NCBI GenBank assembly: GCA_029262575.1 | Contig: JAJCZC010000037.1 | Span: forward strand, 31,866 to 95,865 | DNA from: Candidatus Babelota bacterium | Lineage (GTDB): Bacteria; Babelota; Babeliae; Babelales; Vermiphilaceae | Reading direction: 5' to 3' | DNA length: 64,000 nucleotides | Shown: piece after piece, positions 25,285 to 34,166 of the stretch | How positions within the stretch are numbered: position 1 is the first letter of the stretch | Layout of the letters: each line of letters begins with the position of its first letter | Notes under the pieces: model-generated | What the model saw: the letters and a program-made list of their open reading frames with translations, nothing else | The model's database searches: none | What the model was told of the DNA's origin: nothing | Made by a program: the position numbers and the translations under genes

Positions 25285-26400
25285 ATGAGCATCAAAGCTG
25301 GCCTTGTAGGACTACCAAATGTTGGTAAATCAACCCTATTTAACGCACTTACCAAATCAAGTATCCCTGCAGAAAATTATCCTTTTTGCACCATCGACCC
25401 TCATGTGGCTATAACTGAAGTGCCCGATGAGCGCATAAATAAATTAGCCGCTATTTATGGATCAGCAAAAAAAATTCCTGCCACAGTGACTTTTGTGGAT
25501 ATCGCAGGTCTCGTTAAAGGTGCAGCTTCCGGTGAAGGTTTGGGTAATCAATTTTTGAGCCACATCCGTGAAGTTGATCTTATACTGCATGTACTACGTT
25601 GCTTTGAAAGTGGTGATATTATCAGATCAGGTGGTGACATTGTTGATCCAATCTCAGATCATGAAATTATTGTTGCAGAATTGATGCTCAAAGATATCGA
25701 ATCTGTCGAAAAACGCCTTGAAAAAATGACCAAGTTGATTCGAGGAGCACAAGGCAAACCTGCAGAACTTAAAACTTTGCAAGCAGAGCAAGAGCTACTT
25801 GAACAACTTTTAAAGTTATTAAATGATGGTGATGAACTTAGCATAAAAAAATTGGTGCGTGAGGCAACCGTACAAACGGTACCACTTATTTCATCTAAAA
25901 ACTTCTTGATCATTGCAAACATCGCTGAAGTTGAAATTGAAGATGATGCCTATAAAAACAACCCTCATTACCAAGCCCTAGTCAAAAAATTTGGTGCCGA
26001 CCGCGTGATCCCCATTTGTGCCCGTACCGAATATGAACTTTCACAATTACCTGCAGATGATGCACAAGAAATGATGGGAATGATTGGCCTAAAAGAGCCA
26101 AGCTTGAATAAAATCATACGTGAAAGTTATACAAATTTAGGCCTAATCACATTCTTTACCTGCGGTCCAAAAGAGGCACATGCCTGGCCAATTAGACAAG
26201 GCATAAGTGTACGCGAAGCTGCAGGTGAAATTCATTCTGATTTAGAACGCGGCTTTATTTGCGCTGAAGTGTTCAACTGCAAAGACATTTTCGATGCCGG
26301 CTCTGAGCAAAAGCTCAAGGATACGGGTAAAATTCGCCGAGAAGGTCAAGATTACCTCGTACATGATGGTGATCTCATTGAAATTAGATTCAATGTGTAA
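25285..26400 (+). CDS. ychF: Ribosome-binding ATPase YchF (OBG family)
   Basis: YchF is a conserved P-loop ATPase of the Obg family that binds the ribosome. The 371-residue length is standard. Motifs are GLPNVGKSTLFNALTKS (G1), NYPFCTIDPHVAI (switch I), FVDIAGLVKGAASGEGLGNQFL (G3), SSKNFLIIANIAEVE (the altered G4 that gives ATP preference) and the C-terminal TGS domain (LITFFTCGPKEAHAWPI ... DLERGFICAEV ... DYLVHDGDLIEIRF). It starts 25 bases after the methyltransferase stop, so the two may share a transcript. A terminator follows. Confidence 0.97.
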   Translation: MSIKAGLVGLPNVGKSTLFNALTKSSIPAENYPFCTIDPHVAITEVPDERINKLAAIYGSAKKIPATVTFVDIAGLVKGAASGEGLGNQFLSHIREVDLILHVLRCFESGDIIRSGGDIVDPISDHEIIVAELMLKDIESVEKRLEKMTKLIRGAQGKPAELKTLQAEQELLEQLLKLLNDGDELSIKKLVREATVQTVPLISSKNFLIIANIAEVEIEDDAYKNNPHYQALVKKFGADRVIPICARTEYELSQLPADDAQEMMGMIGLKEPSLNKIIRESYTNLGLITFFTCGPKEAHAWPIRQGISVREAAGEIHSDLERGFICAEVFNCKDIFDAGSEQKLKDTGKIRREGQDYLVHDGDLIEIRFNV

Positions 26401-26418
26401 AAAAATAATTCAATAAAA

Positions 26419-26451
26419 AAAAAGCGCATTTGACCGACAAATGCGCTTTTT
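26419..26451 (+). terminator. Rho-independent terminator of ychF
   Basis: AAAAAGCGCATTT and AAATGCGCTTTTT are perfect arms around GACCGAC, followed by AATGC. It lies about 20 bases after the stop. Confidence 0.85.
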
Positions 26452-26453
26452 AA

Positions 26454-26462
26454 TGCTATAAT
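26454..26462 (+). promoter_or_regulatory. Extended -10 promoter of the hydrolase-GH1 pair
   Basis: TGCTATAAT (hexamer 26457-26462) is a perfect extended -10 element directly after the ychF terminator. TTGACC at 26430-26435 is 21 bases upstream, too far for a normal -35. The -10 covers the base before an upstream ATG (26463), so translation must start later, at the TTG at 26496. Confidence 0.55.
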
Positions 26463-26495
26463 ATGTGTGTAATAATATATAACTTATGGAGAATC

Positions 26496-27347
26496 TTGAT
26501 AAAAGCCTCATACCTACCTTTACTCTTTTCAGTCATTTTTAGCTCAATTAAACCTGTAGCTGAAAAGCATGCCATGCTTTTTGCTCATGGATTGGCCGAT
26601 ACCCATCTACAAGCAGATAATTGGAAATCATCTGAAAAAGATAATGATAAACCGTGTATTTTTAATGGTTCCATAACCTGCAAAGATTTTCTTGATGCCA
26701 CCACCCATTTTTGGCGCGTCAATTTCCCTTGGACAAGTTTAGGCCAAGACAATGAAATGGCAGTCATACTTGAAACTTATGAAGAGATCAAAGCTGCAAA
26801 CCCAGAACAACGCTTTATTTTTGGTGGCCTATCTCGCGGTGCCTCAACTATGCTCAATTTTTTGGCAACGCATAAACCGGAAAAAGTTGATGCCGTTGTG
26901 CTCGAAGCACCCTTTTCATCCATGAGAGATGTTGCACAAAACATTGTTGAATCATGTTTCTTGAAAAACATCCCTTATTTAAAAGAAATTAGTCCACAAT
27001 TAGTTGGGCTCATTTTTTGGCAATATTCTGATGCTAGCATTCACCCCATTGATGTTGTACAAAAAATTGATCAAAATATTCCAATCATTATCATCAGCAA
27101 AGAGGATGATCATCTGGTGCCTACTAAAATTACTCGTTTAATTGTTGAAAAACTAAGATCACATGGTCACAAAAAAGTGCATCACCTCATAATGAATGAA
27201 GGCCAACATGGCAAATATATTTTAGGCAATGAGGGAAAACGCATGCAAAATGTGGTGCAGGCATTTTATAAATATTACGATCTACCACATAACAAAGAAC
27301 AAGCAACAAAAGGCGCTTTTGCTTTTGCGCAAACATTTCACGCATAA
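26496..27347 (+). CDS. Secreted alpha/beta hydrolase
   Basis: The 283-residue product has a signal peptide (ASYLPLLFSVIFSSIKPVAEKHA) and an alpha/beta-hydrolase domain: LFAHGLADT near the oxyanion hole, the nucleophile elbow FGGLSRGAS (Ser in GxSxG), acid EDDHLVP and His in NEGQHGKYI. The catalytic triad therefore looks complete. The substrate (ester, lipid or peptide) is not evident. TTG at 26496 is chosen because GGAG lies 5 bases upstream and the ATG at 26463 lies at the promoter -10. The GH1 gene follows after 9 bases, so the two probably form an operon. Confidence 0.75.
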   Translation: MIKASYLPLLFSVIFSSIKPVAEKHAMLFAHGLADTHLQADNWKSSEKDNDKPCIFNGSITCKDFLDATTHFWRVNFPWTSLGQDNEMAVILETYEEIKAANPEQRFIFGGLSRGASTMLNFLATHKPEKVDAVVLEAPFSSMRDVAQNIVESCFLKNIPYLKEISPQLVGLIFWQYSDASIHPIDVVQKIDQNIPIIIISKEDDHLVPTKITRLIVEKLRSHGHKKVHHLIMNEGQHGKYILGNEGKRMQNVVQAFYKYYDLPHNKEQATKGAFAFAQTFHA

Positions 27348-27356
27348 GGGAACAAC

Positions 27357-28940
27357 GTGTATAAAAAAAACGGTTTCAAAACATTCCTACTTTTAGCAAC
27401 CTTTGCAGGTCAAGCACACGCTTGGTTTTTTATTCCTACATTTGAATCAATCAAAGAAGCCATTAATGAACATAAATTGGCGACCTACAGTTTAGCAGGA
27501 ACTGCGGCATGTGCATTTTTGACCACCACATTGCTCAAAACTGATTATAATGCAGTGGAATTTGGTGATAATCGTTATTATTGGGATTGGGATAAGATCG
27601 ATACTACTGCTATCAATTTTGAAGAAACCTTCATCTTTGGTGCAGGTACTTCAGCTTATCAAGTTGAGGGAAATTGCATCAACACCGATTGGCAAAGTTG
27701 GGAAAGAGAAACTGATGAAAATGGCGCATGGAAACATGTGCAACATCAATGCAATATGGCATGTGATCAGTGGAACAAATATAAAGAAGATGTAGCACTG
27801 ATTCATGACATGGGCTTAAATATCTACCGTTTTGCCCTTGCTTGGGATAAAATTCAGCCAGATGAACACACCTTTAATCAAGAGGCAATAGATCACTATA
27901 AGGATCTATGCAATGAATTAGCACAACATGACATCAAAGCACATATTGGGTTCCATCATTATACCGATCCAAAATGGTTTGCCGATTTAGGTGCTTTTGA
28001 AAAAGAAAAAAACATCCACTACTTCGTTACATTTTGCGAACGTATATTCCAAGAATTCAAAAAAGATGGTATTGAAGTTGAACTTTGGTCCACCTTTAAT
28101 TCACCAAGTGGCTATGCATTCCATAAATATCACGTTGGCGATTTTCCACCCGGCATAAAAAATGATAAGCAACTCACGCTGACCGTACTTAAAAATATGA
28201 TGGAAGCGCACGTTAGAGTGTATCAAGCTAAACAAAAAGTAAGCCCATCTGCAAAACTTGGCATACTCAAAAATATCATTCAACTTGATCCATGGCGTCC
28301 ATGGCATCCGTTAGACAAATTTGCAACCGAAATCGGCACAAAAATGACTGATACATGCATCTTTAACTTCTTCACAACAGGTAAATTTGTTGCCAAAATT
28401 CCGTTTGATAATGCACCTTTTATGGCTGATATTGAACACACCAATTTGGATGCGCCAAATTCACTCGATTTCATTGGCCTGAATTACTACTCCCATGCAT
28501 TCTTGAAAAACATGACCAAATTTTCACATCCATGTGAAATCAAAACTCAAAACCCAAACTATAGCTTATACCCTGAAGGTTTGCATCGTGCAATTTGCAC
28601 CCTTGACCAAGAAATGGCACAACCGATAAAAAGAGAAACGGGTAAACATTTACCTATATACGTCACTGAAAATGGTTTAGCATGCAACAATGAACACTAT
28701 CGTGAGCTGTTTTTCAAACGTTATATGTATGCCTTGAGCAAAGCAAAACAAGATGGGCATGATGTGCGTGGCTACATCTTTTGGTCATTCATGGATAATT
28801 ATGAATGGGGATCATACGATAAAAAGTATGGCTTAGTGCATGTTGATTTTACAAGCCAAGACTTAACGCGAACTATTAAACAAGATAAAGGTACACAATA
28901 CTATCTCAACCTGGTAAACCGAAAGTCATCAGAAAGTTAA
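27357..28940 (+). CDS. GH1-family beta-glycosidase-like protein with acid/base Glu replaced
   Basis: The 527-residue protein has an N-terminal signal or anchor (TFLLLATFAGQAHAWFF, plus a second hydrophobic segment near residue 45). The GH1 barrel follows: FIFGAGTSAYQVEGN, IYRFALAWDKIQPDE, GFHHYTDPKWF, IGLNYYSH, the nucleophile motif YVTENGLA and FWSFMDNYEWGSYDKKYGLVHVDF. The acid/base motif TFNE(P) is TFNSP here, so the proton-donor Glu is Ser. Retaining glycosidase activity is thus doubtful, unless an external base is used as in plant myrosinases. GTG start with AAGGGA upstream. It lies second in an operon with the hydrolase, with a strong terminator behind. Confidence 0.88.
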   Translation: MYKKNGFKTFLLLATFAGQAHAWFFIPTFESIKEAINEHKLATYSLAGTAACAFLTTTLLKTDYNAVEFGDNRYYWDWDKIDTTAINFEETFIFGAGTSAYQVEGNCINTDWQSWERETDENGAWKHVQHQCNMACDQWNKYKEDVALIHDMGLNIYRFALAWDKIQPDEHTFNQEAIDHYKDLCNELAQHDIKAHIGFHHYTDPKWFADLGAFEKEKNIHYFVTFCERIFQEFKKDGIEVELWSTFNSPSGYAFHKYHVGDFPPGIKNDKQLTLTVLKNMMEAHVRVYQAKQKVSPSAKLGILKNIIQLDPWRPWHPLDKFATEIGTKMTDTCIFNFFTTGKFVAKIPFDNAPFMADIEHTNLDAPNSLDFIGLNYYSHAFLKNMTKFSHPCEIKTQNPNYSLYPEGLHRAICTLDQEMAQPIKRETGKHLPIYVTENGLACNNEHYRELFFKRYMYALSKAKQDGHDVRGYIFWSFMDNYEWGSYDKKYGLVHVDFTSQDLTRTIKQDKGTQYYLNLVNRKSSES

Positions 28941-28953
28941 TCTAAAAAAAGCA

Positions 28954-28984
28954 AAAGGCGATCAATATATTGATCGCCTTTGTT
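28954..28984 (+). terminator. Terminator after the GH1 gene
   Basis: A perfect 28-bp palindrome (AAAGGCGATCAATA / TATTGATCGCCTTT, 28954-28981) lies 13 bases past the stop. A short TG-TTTTA tract follows, and the palindrome may also serve the converging gene at 29000. Confidence 0.75.
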
Positions 28985-28999
28985 TTATTCGTTGTAGTT

Positions 29000-29572
29000 C
29001 TACTTCTCAAATATTAATGACAAAACAGTTTTGTTGATTGGTGCTGATTTCAATGAAGAAAGAACTTCTTTAAAATATTGCTCTGACGCATCAGGATTTT
29101 TTTGCCTGAACCCCTCCAGTCCAACATGCTTGAGCGCGCCGTATAAAGAAGGAGCCTTTCTGAAACTAGTTTCTTGATCATACAAAGCACAATCTATAAA
29201 AGCATTCTTAAAAAAGCCATACTTCATGAGAATAGTTCGAGGATCAGAATCGGCATTCTTAAAATGTATCTCAGTGCTTCCACCATCAAGGCAGAAACTC
29301 ACCTTAGAAACTTCAAATTTTTTCAAATTATCTTTTGTTCCAATCAACAAAGTGTAGGTCTTGCCATCTGCTAAAGGATCTTGAGACGTTGTCTTCTCTG
29401 AAAAAAGAGCATAATACTCGGGCTGGTCATTATTTTTTAGCACATACGATAAGGTCGCACCCGGCAGCTTTTTCTTTAGGGCATCAATAACCTCACCCTT
29501 CTCGTCACCTACCGACGAGCAAAACAATGTATTGGAAACGGTTAAAACCAATAACATTATTACTTTTTTCAT
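29000..29572 (-). CDS. Secreted protein of unknown function
   Basis: A 190-residue product with a signal peptide (MKKVIMLLVLTVSNTLFCSS). The mature part is hydrophilic with alternating helix and strand composition (ATLSYVLKNNDQPEYYALF, TYTLLIGTKDNLKKFEV, VSFCLDGGSTEIHF). Two Cys residues (in SFCLDGG and DCALYDQ) might form a disulfide in the periplasm. No family is recognised. GGAGTTTTT precedes the ATG. It is convergent with the GH1 gene. Confidence 0.65.
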   Translation of the reverse strand: MKKVIMLLVLTVSNTLFCSSVGDEKGEVIDALKKKLPGATLSYVLKNNDQPEYYALFSEKTTSQDPLADGKTYTLLIGTKDNLKKFEVSKVSFCLDGGSTEIHFKNADSDPRTILMKYGFFKNAFIDCALYDQETSFRKAPSLYGALKHVGLEGFRQKNPDASEQYFKEVLSSLKSAPINKTVLSLIFEK

Positions 29573-29600
29573 AAAAACTCCTTTATATTAAAAACATATT

Positions 29601-29795
29601 TTAACTTTTTTCAATAATACCTCTTGAAGTCGAGCTGGTAATATTTTTACGCTTCAATGCTACGCGCATACGATCTTTTAATATCTTGATATATGCTGGA
29701 ATAGCATTACTATGTTTAGATATCTGCTTTTTATTGGGACTGGACAAAATGCAGCCCGAGCACAAAAACAGAAAAATCGCCACTGTTTGTTTCAT
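29601..29795 (-). CDS. Small lipoprotein-like protein
   Basis: The 64-residue product starts MKQTVAIFLFLCSGCILSS, which contains a lipobox-like LCSGC, so it is probably lipid-anchored. The mature part is very basic (KKQISKHS, KDRMRVALKRKN). AAAAGGGAGTGATATA precedes the ATG, a good ribosome binding site. It sits just downstream of a divergent secreted gene at 29876. The function is unknown. Confidence 0.55.
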   Translation of the reverse strand: MKQTVAIFLFLCSGCILSSPNKKQISKHSNAIPAYIKILKDRMRVALKRKNITSSTSRGIIEKS

Positions 29796-29875
29796 TATAT
29801 CACTCCCTTTTATTACTCATTTTTATGATACTCTAAGTAACTTGCTAAACATATTATACCAAAGGAGACGTATCC

Positions 29876-30160
29876 ATGCCTAGCAACTATTATTTAGTCA
29901 TTTTTTTGCAATTTTATAGCGCTCTTCATGCTGTCCAGGTGGATGAGCAACCGCAAACAAATCAAACAACTCCACCAGCCATTACATTTAAGATACAACA
30001 ACAAATCACATGCCTATCTTATAAAGAAAAACTGGATAAACTACTTGAACAAAACAGAATCGATTACCTTGATTATCAAGATTTTTCAAGACAAATTCAG
30101 CATGATCCATTTGCAAACCTAGGACCAGTTTTCACTGAAATAGCTCAGCTTTGCCAATAA
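29876..30160 (+). CDS. Small secreted protein of unknown function
   Basis: The 94-residue product has a signal peptide (YYLVIFLQFYSALHAVQ) and a mature part rich in Gln, Thr and Asp (EQPQTNQTTPP; LDKLLEQNRIDYLDYQDF). CCAAAGGAGACGTATCC gives a strong ribosome binding site. Two Cys residues are in the mature chain (TCLSY and LCQ at the C-terminus). It converges on the outer-membrane protein gene at 30216, 55 bases away. Confidence 0.6.
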   Translation: MPSNYYLVIFLQFYSALHAVQVDEQPQTNQTTPPAITFKIQQQITCLSYKEKLDKLLEQNRIDYLDYQDFSRQIQHDPFANLGPVFTEIAQLCQ

Positions 30161-30215
30161 TTAAAGAAAGGGCGCACATCTTGCAACATGCACTCTTTCT
30201 TACTTTTATACAAAA

Positions 30216-32000
30216 TCAATATGACAATCCCATTTTTGCCCAAATGCCCCATTGTGAAATTGCACTATTATCATCAACACAATTACAGCGCCATTCAACC
30301 TCAGAGCCCAAATTCAAAAATGGTGCAAAACCGATATCTGGATGTTCCCACGTATAGCCAATGTTGGTAAATATTTTATGTGACAATGCTTTAGGGTTCA
30401 ATGCAGAGCATATATCAATATCACAGTCAGTGAGTAGTATTGGTTCATTAGAAGTGTTAATTTGTTGTTGTGCAATCATTAAAGAAGCTGAATCATTTGC
30501 GTTCAACTGATTGAGTGGATTGCCATTGGCGTCACTTGCAAGTGCAGGATTATCCGCATTAGCGTTAGCAAACTCCATGTCAGCAACAAAGTTGCCATCA
30601 CCTTGGCCTGAGCATAAGGTAGCTTCAGATTGCGAAACATTTAAAGCCAGTGGATCATTAATATTCAGGTCACCCATTGTGGCCGAAACGAATCCATAAA
30701 GTTGCGCATCGCCTTTATATGCAAAACAATCGGGAAAAGTACAACGCGAATCCAATTGCTCTGCACTGCGATACCATAAGTTATAACCAATATCCCATTG
30801 TATACCCTTTCTTTGCACGCTCAATTTTGCCACCATATCAACTTGCGCCTTCATGCTAATCTTTGAACTGAGGGTCGTTTGATTAATCGCCGGATATAAA
30901 CGACTTTGATATTGCGAGTCAATGGGCATACCATCAACGTGTACTTGTGCATCATCCACCGGTACAATTTTGCTCAACAACATATAGCGACTGCCTGGGT
31001 TATCGCAAAAATCATACGATCGACATTGCTCATCAGCAAATAGATGAGTAATATTTGCATCTAGCCAAAAACCCGCAAAATCTAATGCGTCTTCGCTCGA
31101 CCAAAAAATCATATGCGAAGTATAGCCAACGCCGACCTCCCAATGGTGCCCATTACCAACAATGGGTGCGAAAAAGTACTTCGGGTCTGGCCGATTTCCG
31201 GCCGGAAATGAAAGGCGCATATTAAGCCCCACATGATAATGATCATTTTGAAAGAAGTTATAACCCAATGCCATATGCACATCACTTAATCGTGAAAGAT
31301 TCCTTCGTCCCATAATACGTCCAAAACCTAGTGCATCTTGCATATCACCAAAGGTAAATGCTTTTTGTTGCTTGCAAGTGCTACAAAATCTGCCAGTGAT
31401 TGCCTCATGGAATGAACATGCCAAATCATCACGTTGCACTTCTGTGGCTGCCATATAACCTGCCGGATAGGTACTTGTACCTTTCATATCAACACATTCA
31501 GATAAATTAAGATCCCACTTTGTGTGTACTACTGGCGCATGCATTCTAAAATAAAGCCCTTCACATAAGCCATCGAGACCTAAATAGAAGTTCATATCAA
31601 AAATAAAATCGGTAATCTGTGGGGCAAAACGTATCAAACTCGAAAAATCTTGGGGCAACCCAAAATAGTCAGCCAATAATGCGCCTCGTGTGCTGCGATT
31701 TGGTAAACGACTCCCTTGAACGGCAAAACATTGCTTCCCACCCAAAAGAAAATCAACCAACTGCTGATTATTAAACGATCGTTTATATTCGGGTGCTATA
31801 TAAAAACTCCAATAGGTGCGTCCCACATCATAGTCATTTATATGCTCTTGCCAACCTGCTAATGTTCGTGCACTATTAACCGTTTCAGAACGAGGCAAGA
31901 TTACTGTGCGCCCAAAAAAGGCAAAACTGGAATAAGTTGTAAGTAAAGAAATGAAGACATACAGGCATTTATTTTTTCTAATGATGGCATAAATATGCAT
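30216..32000 (-). CDS. Predicted outer-membrane beta-barrel protein, family member A of five
   Basis: The 594-residue protein has a signal peptide (LYVFISLLTTYSSFAFFG). It shares with four proteins at 43.5-54.8 kb the ordered motifs: ILPRSETVNSARTLAGW, LADYFGLPQDF, YLGLDGLCEGLYF, HAPVVHTKWDLNLSEC, FPAGNRPDPKYFFAPIVGNGHHWEVG, ANITHLFADEQCRSYDF and a C-terminal SQWGIWAKMGLSY. Alternating hydrophobic strands and the terminal aromatic residue fit an outer-membrane barrel. Paired Cys (CRSYDFC, CSTCKQQ) suggest disulfides. The only member on the minus strand, it is 11 kb from the others. No named family is recognised; the size recalls porins and MOMP-like proteins. AAAGGACGAATC precedes the ATG. 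Confidence 0.75.
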   Translation of the reverse strand: MHIYAIIRKNKCLYVFISLLTTYSSFAFFGRTVILPRSETVNSARTLAGWQEHINDYDVGRTYWSFYIAPEYKRSFNNQQLVDFLLGGKQCFAVQGSRLPNRSTRGALLADYFGLPQDFSSLIRFAPQITDFIFDMNFYLGLDGLCEGLYFRMHAPVVHTKWDLNLSECVDMKGTSTYPAGYMAATEVQRDDLACSFHEAITGRFCSTCKQQKAFTFGDMQDALGFGRIMGRRNLSRLSDVHMALGYNFFQNDHYHVGLNMRLSFPAGNRPDPKYFFAPIVGNGHHWEVGVGYTSHMIFWSSEDALDFAGFWLDANITHLFADEQCRSYDFCDNPGSRYMLLSKIVPVDDAQVHVDGMPIDSQYQSRLYPAINQTTLSSKISMKAQVDMVAKLSVQRKGIQWDIGYNLWYRSAEQLDSRCTFPDCFAYKGDAQLYGFVSATMGDLNINDPLALNVSQSEATLCSGQGDGNFVADMEFANANADNPALASDANGNPLNQLNANDSASLMIAQQQINTSNEPILLTDCDIDICSALNPKALSHKIFTNIGYTWEHPDIGFAPFLNLGSEVEWRCNCVDDNSAISQWGIWAKMGLSY

Positions 32001-32240
32001 GATTCGTCCTTTTTTTTATGCTTCTAATACCTTGCAAAGATGTGTACAGTTTAACGCTTTCTTTAGATCATGCAATAAAAAAATGTATAAAACACCTTTA
32101 GACTATTTCAAATTGAATAAAACTAATAAAACGCGCATCTACAAGCAAAAATCCATGCTTTATGTTGTTTTTGTGGTAAAATAAGATAAAGTACGATATA
32201 TAAATAAATAGGTGACATTTTAACTCTGAGAAAAAAGCAG

Positions 32241-32699
32241 ATGAGAGTAAAAAAAAATAAAGGTTTTTTTTCAATTTCAGCGGTTGCAAAGATGTTTTCT
32301 GTTCATCAGCAAACCATACGTTTATATGAAAAAGAAGGCTTGATTTGCCCAAAACGTTCCTCGGGAAATACACGTTTATTTTCTGAAGATGATATTGATC
32401 GCCTTGAGGAAGTTATCTATCTCACTCACCAGCTTGGCATCAATCTTGCAGGTGTGCAAATGATATTGAAACTGAAAAAGAAAATCGATAAAATGCAAAA
32501 GGAAATGAATCGAGCATTCGACAAGGCAAAAGAGCAACTTAATGAAGAAACGGAACAAACAAAAAAGGTGGTCAGAACAACAGCTAAGCAGCTGGTTCAG
32601 TTAAAACAACGCAGCATATTAGATGCAACCCCGGATATACCCGAAGCTCATATTGAAATTGACAATTGGGACATTGAATATGAAGAAGAAGAGGCATAA
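32241..32699 (+). CDS. HspR-type MerR-family regulator
   Basis: The 152-residue protein begins with a MerR winged helix, FSISAVAKMFSVHQQTIRLYEKEGLICPKRSSGNTRLFSEDDIDRL, which follows HspR closely ('hQQTlR.YE..GLi.P.Rs.GNtRlys..D'). A coiled-coil helix follows (LKKKIDKMQKEMNRAFDKAKEQL). The C-terminus is short and acidic (IEYEEEEA). HspR represses heat-shock genes such as dnaK and clpB in Actinobacteria and others by binding HAIR sites. The neighbour downstream (13 bases after the stop) is htpX, a heat-shock protease gene, fitting a stress operon. No HAIR site (CTTGAGT-N7-ACTCAAG) is visible by eye in its leader. Confidence 0.8.
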   Translation: MRVKKNKGFFSISAVAKMFSVHQQTIRLYEKEGLICPKRSSGNTRLFSEDDIDRLEEVIYLTHQLGINLAGVQMILKLKKKIDKMQKEMNRAFDKAKEQLNEETEQTKKVVRTTAKQLVQLKQRSILDATPDIPEAHIEIDNWDIEYEEEEA

Positions 32700-32712
32700 A
32701 AAAGGAATATAT

Positions 32713-33582
32713 ATGTTGAATAATATAGTTAAAACATTTACACTCCTCTTTGGCTTGAGTCTGATATTCTTATCTGTCGGCTATTATTTAGGCGGCACAA
32801 CCGGAGTTACGATTGCTTTTGTTTTAGCACTTGTTATGAACTTTGTGTCATTTTTCTTTTCGGATAAAATCGTATTAAATCTTTATCGTGCACGTCCACT
32901 TGACCCAGAACGCTACAACAATATTTATCAAGACGTGGCTGAGATAAGCAAAACAATGAATATGCCACAACCAAAATTATATTTAGTCCGTTCACCACTT
33001 GCAAATGCATTTGCAACGGGACGCGGTCCAGGCAACGCATCGGTAGCAGTCACTTCGAGCATACTTGAACTACTCAATCAAGAAGAATTACGCGGCGTAC
33101 TCGCACATGAACTATCTCATATTAAAAACCGGGATGTGCTCATTGGCACAATTGCGGCAACCTTGTCTACCGCAATCAGCTATCTTGCTTATATGTCACG
33201 TTATATTGCATTTTGGCGCTCATATGATAAGCATGGCCAACCAACATCGGGTAATCCAATTACGTTACTATTTATTGCAATGTTTGCGCCGTTTGCAGCA
33301 ACGTTAATTCAATTAGGTGTATCTCGCTCACGTGAATATCAAGCAGATGAATCTGGTGCATATGCAACACATGATCCTATAGCTTTAGCATCTGCCTTAG
33401 AGAAACTTGAACAAAATTCTAAACGTGGCCCTTTCAGAAAGGACATGCGATATCTTCCAATCGAATCCCTCGGTATTGTTAAACCATTTTCCGGCAAAGG
33501 TTTATTAGCACTTTTTTCAACACACCCTCCAATGCGCGACAGAGTTAGGCGATTACATGAAATACAACAAAAAATGTTTTAA
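32713..33582 (+). CDS. htpX: Membrane metalloprotease HtpX
   Basis: HtpX is an M48 zinc protease that degrades misfolded inner-membrane proteins under stress. The 289-residue product has two N-terminal membrane helices (LFGLSLIFLSVGYYLGG; GVTIAFVLALVMNFVSFFF), then SPLANAFATGRGP, the active site LAHELSHIKNRD (HExxH), two more helices, and the third zinc ligand in SREYQADESGA. All catalytic residues are present. The ATG at 32713 follows AAAGGAATATAT; an earlier in-frame start inside the hspR-like gene is not supported. Co-transcription with the upstream regulator is likely. Confidence 0.95.
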   Translation: MLNNIVKTFTLLFGLSLIFLSVGYYLGGTTGVTIAFVLALVMNFVSFFFSDKIVLNLYRARPLDPERYNNIYQDVAEISKTMNMPQPKLYLVRSPLANAFATGRGPGNASVAVTSSILELLNQEELRGVLAHELSHIKNRDVLIGTIAATLSTAISYLAYMSRYIAFWRSYDKHGQPTSGNPITLLFIAMFAPFAATLIQLGVSRSREYQADESGAYATHDPIALASALEKLEQNSKRGPFRKDMRYLPIESLGIVKPFSGKGLLALFSTHPPMRDRVRRLHEIQQKMF

Positions 33583-33647
33583 TATGAACCCAAATGATGT
33601 AAAACTGAAAACAACATTACAAAAATTAAATAAAGGAGGACTTGCAA

Positions 33648-34112
33648 ATGTTTGAAAATGATCAATTTAATAATGACAATCAATTTATCATTTCATATGA
33701 ACTTCTTGCGCTGCTTTTGTGGATAATCGAAAATGAAGATGACGCTTTATCAACATTAGTAAAAAAAGCATTCGCCTCCGGCCTAAAAGATCAAATACCT
33801 CATAACACACAAATGAGTGATTCACATCTTTTAGAAGAAGCTCAACAAGCGATTATCGATTTTTTTAGCATCATGGAGTCACACATGATAGAGTCGATAC
33901 ATGAACAATCGGTACAAAAAGCTCTAGAGAAAAATCTATTGCCATCGATCGATCAAATCGATACGGCAAATTGTGACGATGAAACATTGCGTATGAGTGT
34001 GGAAAACGCCACAAATATGCCAAATAATGCTAATGAGACACCTAAGGAAGCCCTATGCAGAGAACTTCTGCAAAACTGGAATCCTTCACAAGAGAAACTG
34101 GTGGTTAATTAG
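33648..34112 (+). CDS. Acidic cytosolic protein of unknown function
   Basis: The 154-residue product has no signal sequence. Its N-terminus is Asn/Asp-rich (FENDQFNNDNQF), then a hydrophobic helix-like stretch (FIISYELLALLLWIIENEDD), and the rest is helical and acidic. AAAGGAGGA gives a strong ribosome binding site 7 bases before the ATG at 33648. It lies 65 bases after htpX and may share its transcript. No family is recognised. A bidirectional terminator follows. Confidence 0.6.
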   Translation: MFENDQFNNDNQFIISYELLALLLWIIENEDDALSTLVKKAFASGLKDQIPHNTQMSDSHLLEEAQQAIIDFFSIMESHMIESIHEQSVQKALEKNLLPSIDQIDTANCDDETLRMSVENATNMPNNANETPKEALCRELLQNWNPSQEKLVVN

Positions 34113-34126
34113 TAAAAAAAGAAAAC

Positions 34127-34166
34127 AAAAAAAGCCTTCCAATTTCTAAGTTGGAAGGCTTTTTTT
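34127..34166. terminator. Bidirectional terminator between the acidic protein and maf
   Basis: AAAAAAAGCCTTCCAA (34127-34142) and TTGGAAGGCTTTTTTT (34151-34166) are perfect arms around an 8-base loop, with T-runs in both directions. It overlaps the last bases of maf. Confidence 0.9.

Noticed and set aside
26463..26495. Upstream ATG for the alpha/beta hydrolase
   Set aside because: It directly follows the -10 hexamer, so it would lie upstream of the predicted transcript start; the TTG at 26496 has a GGAG in the right place.
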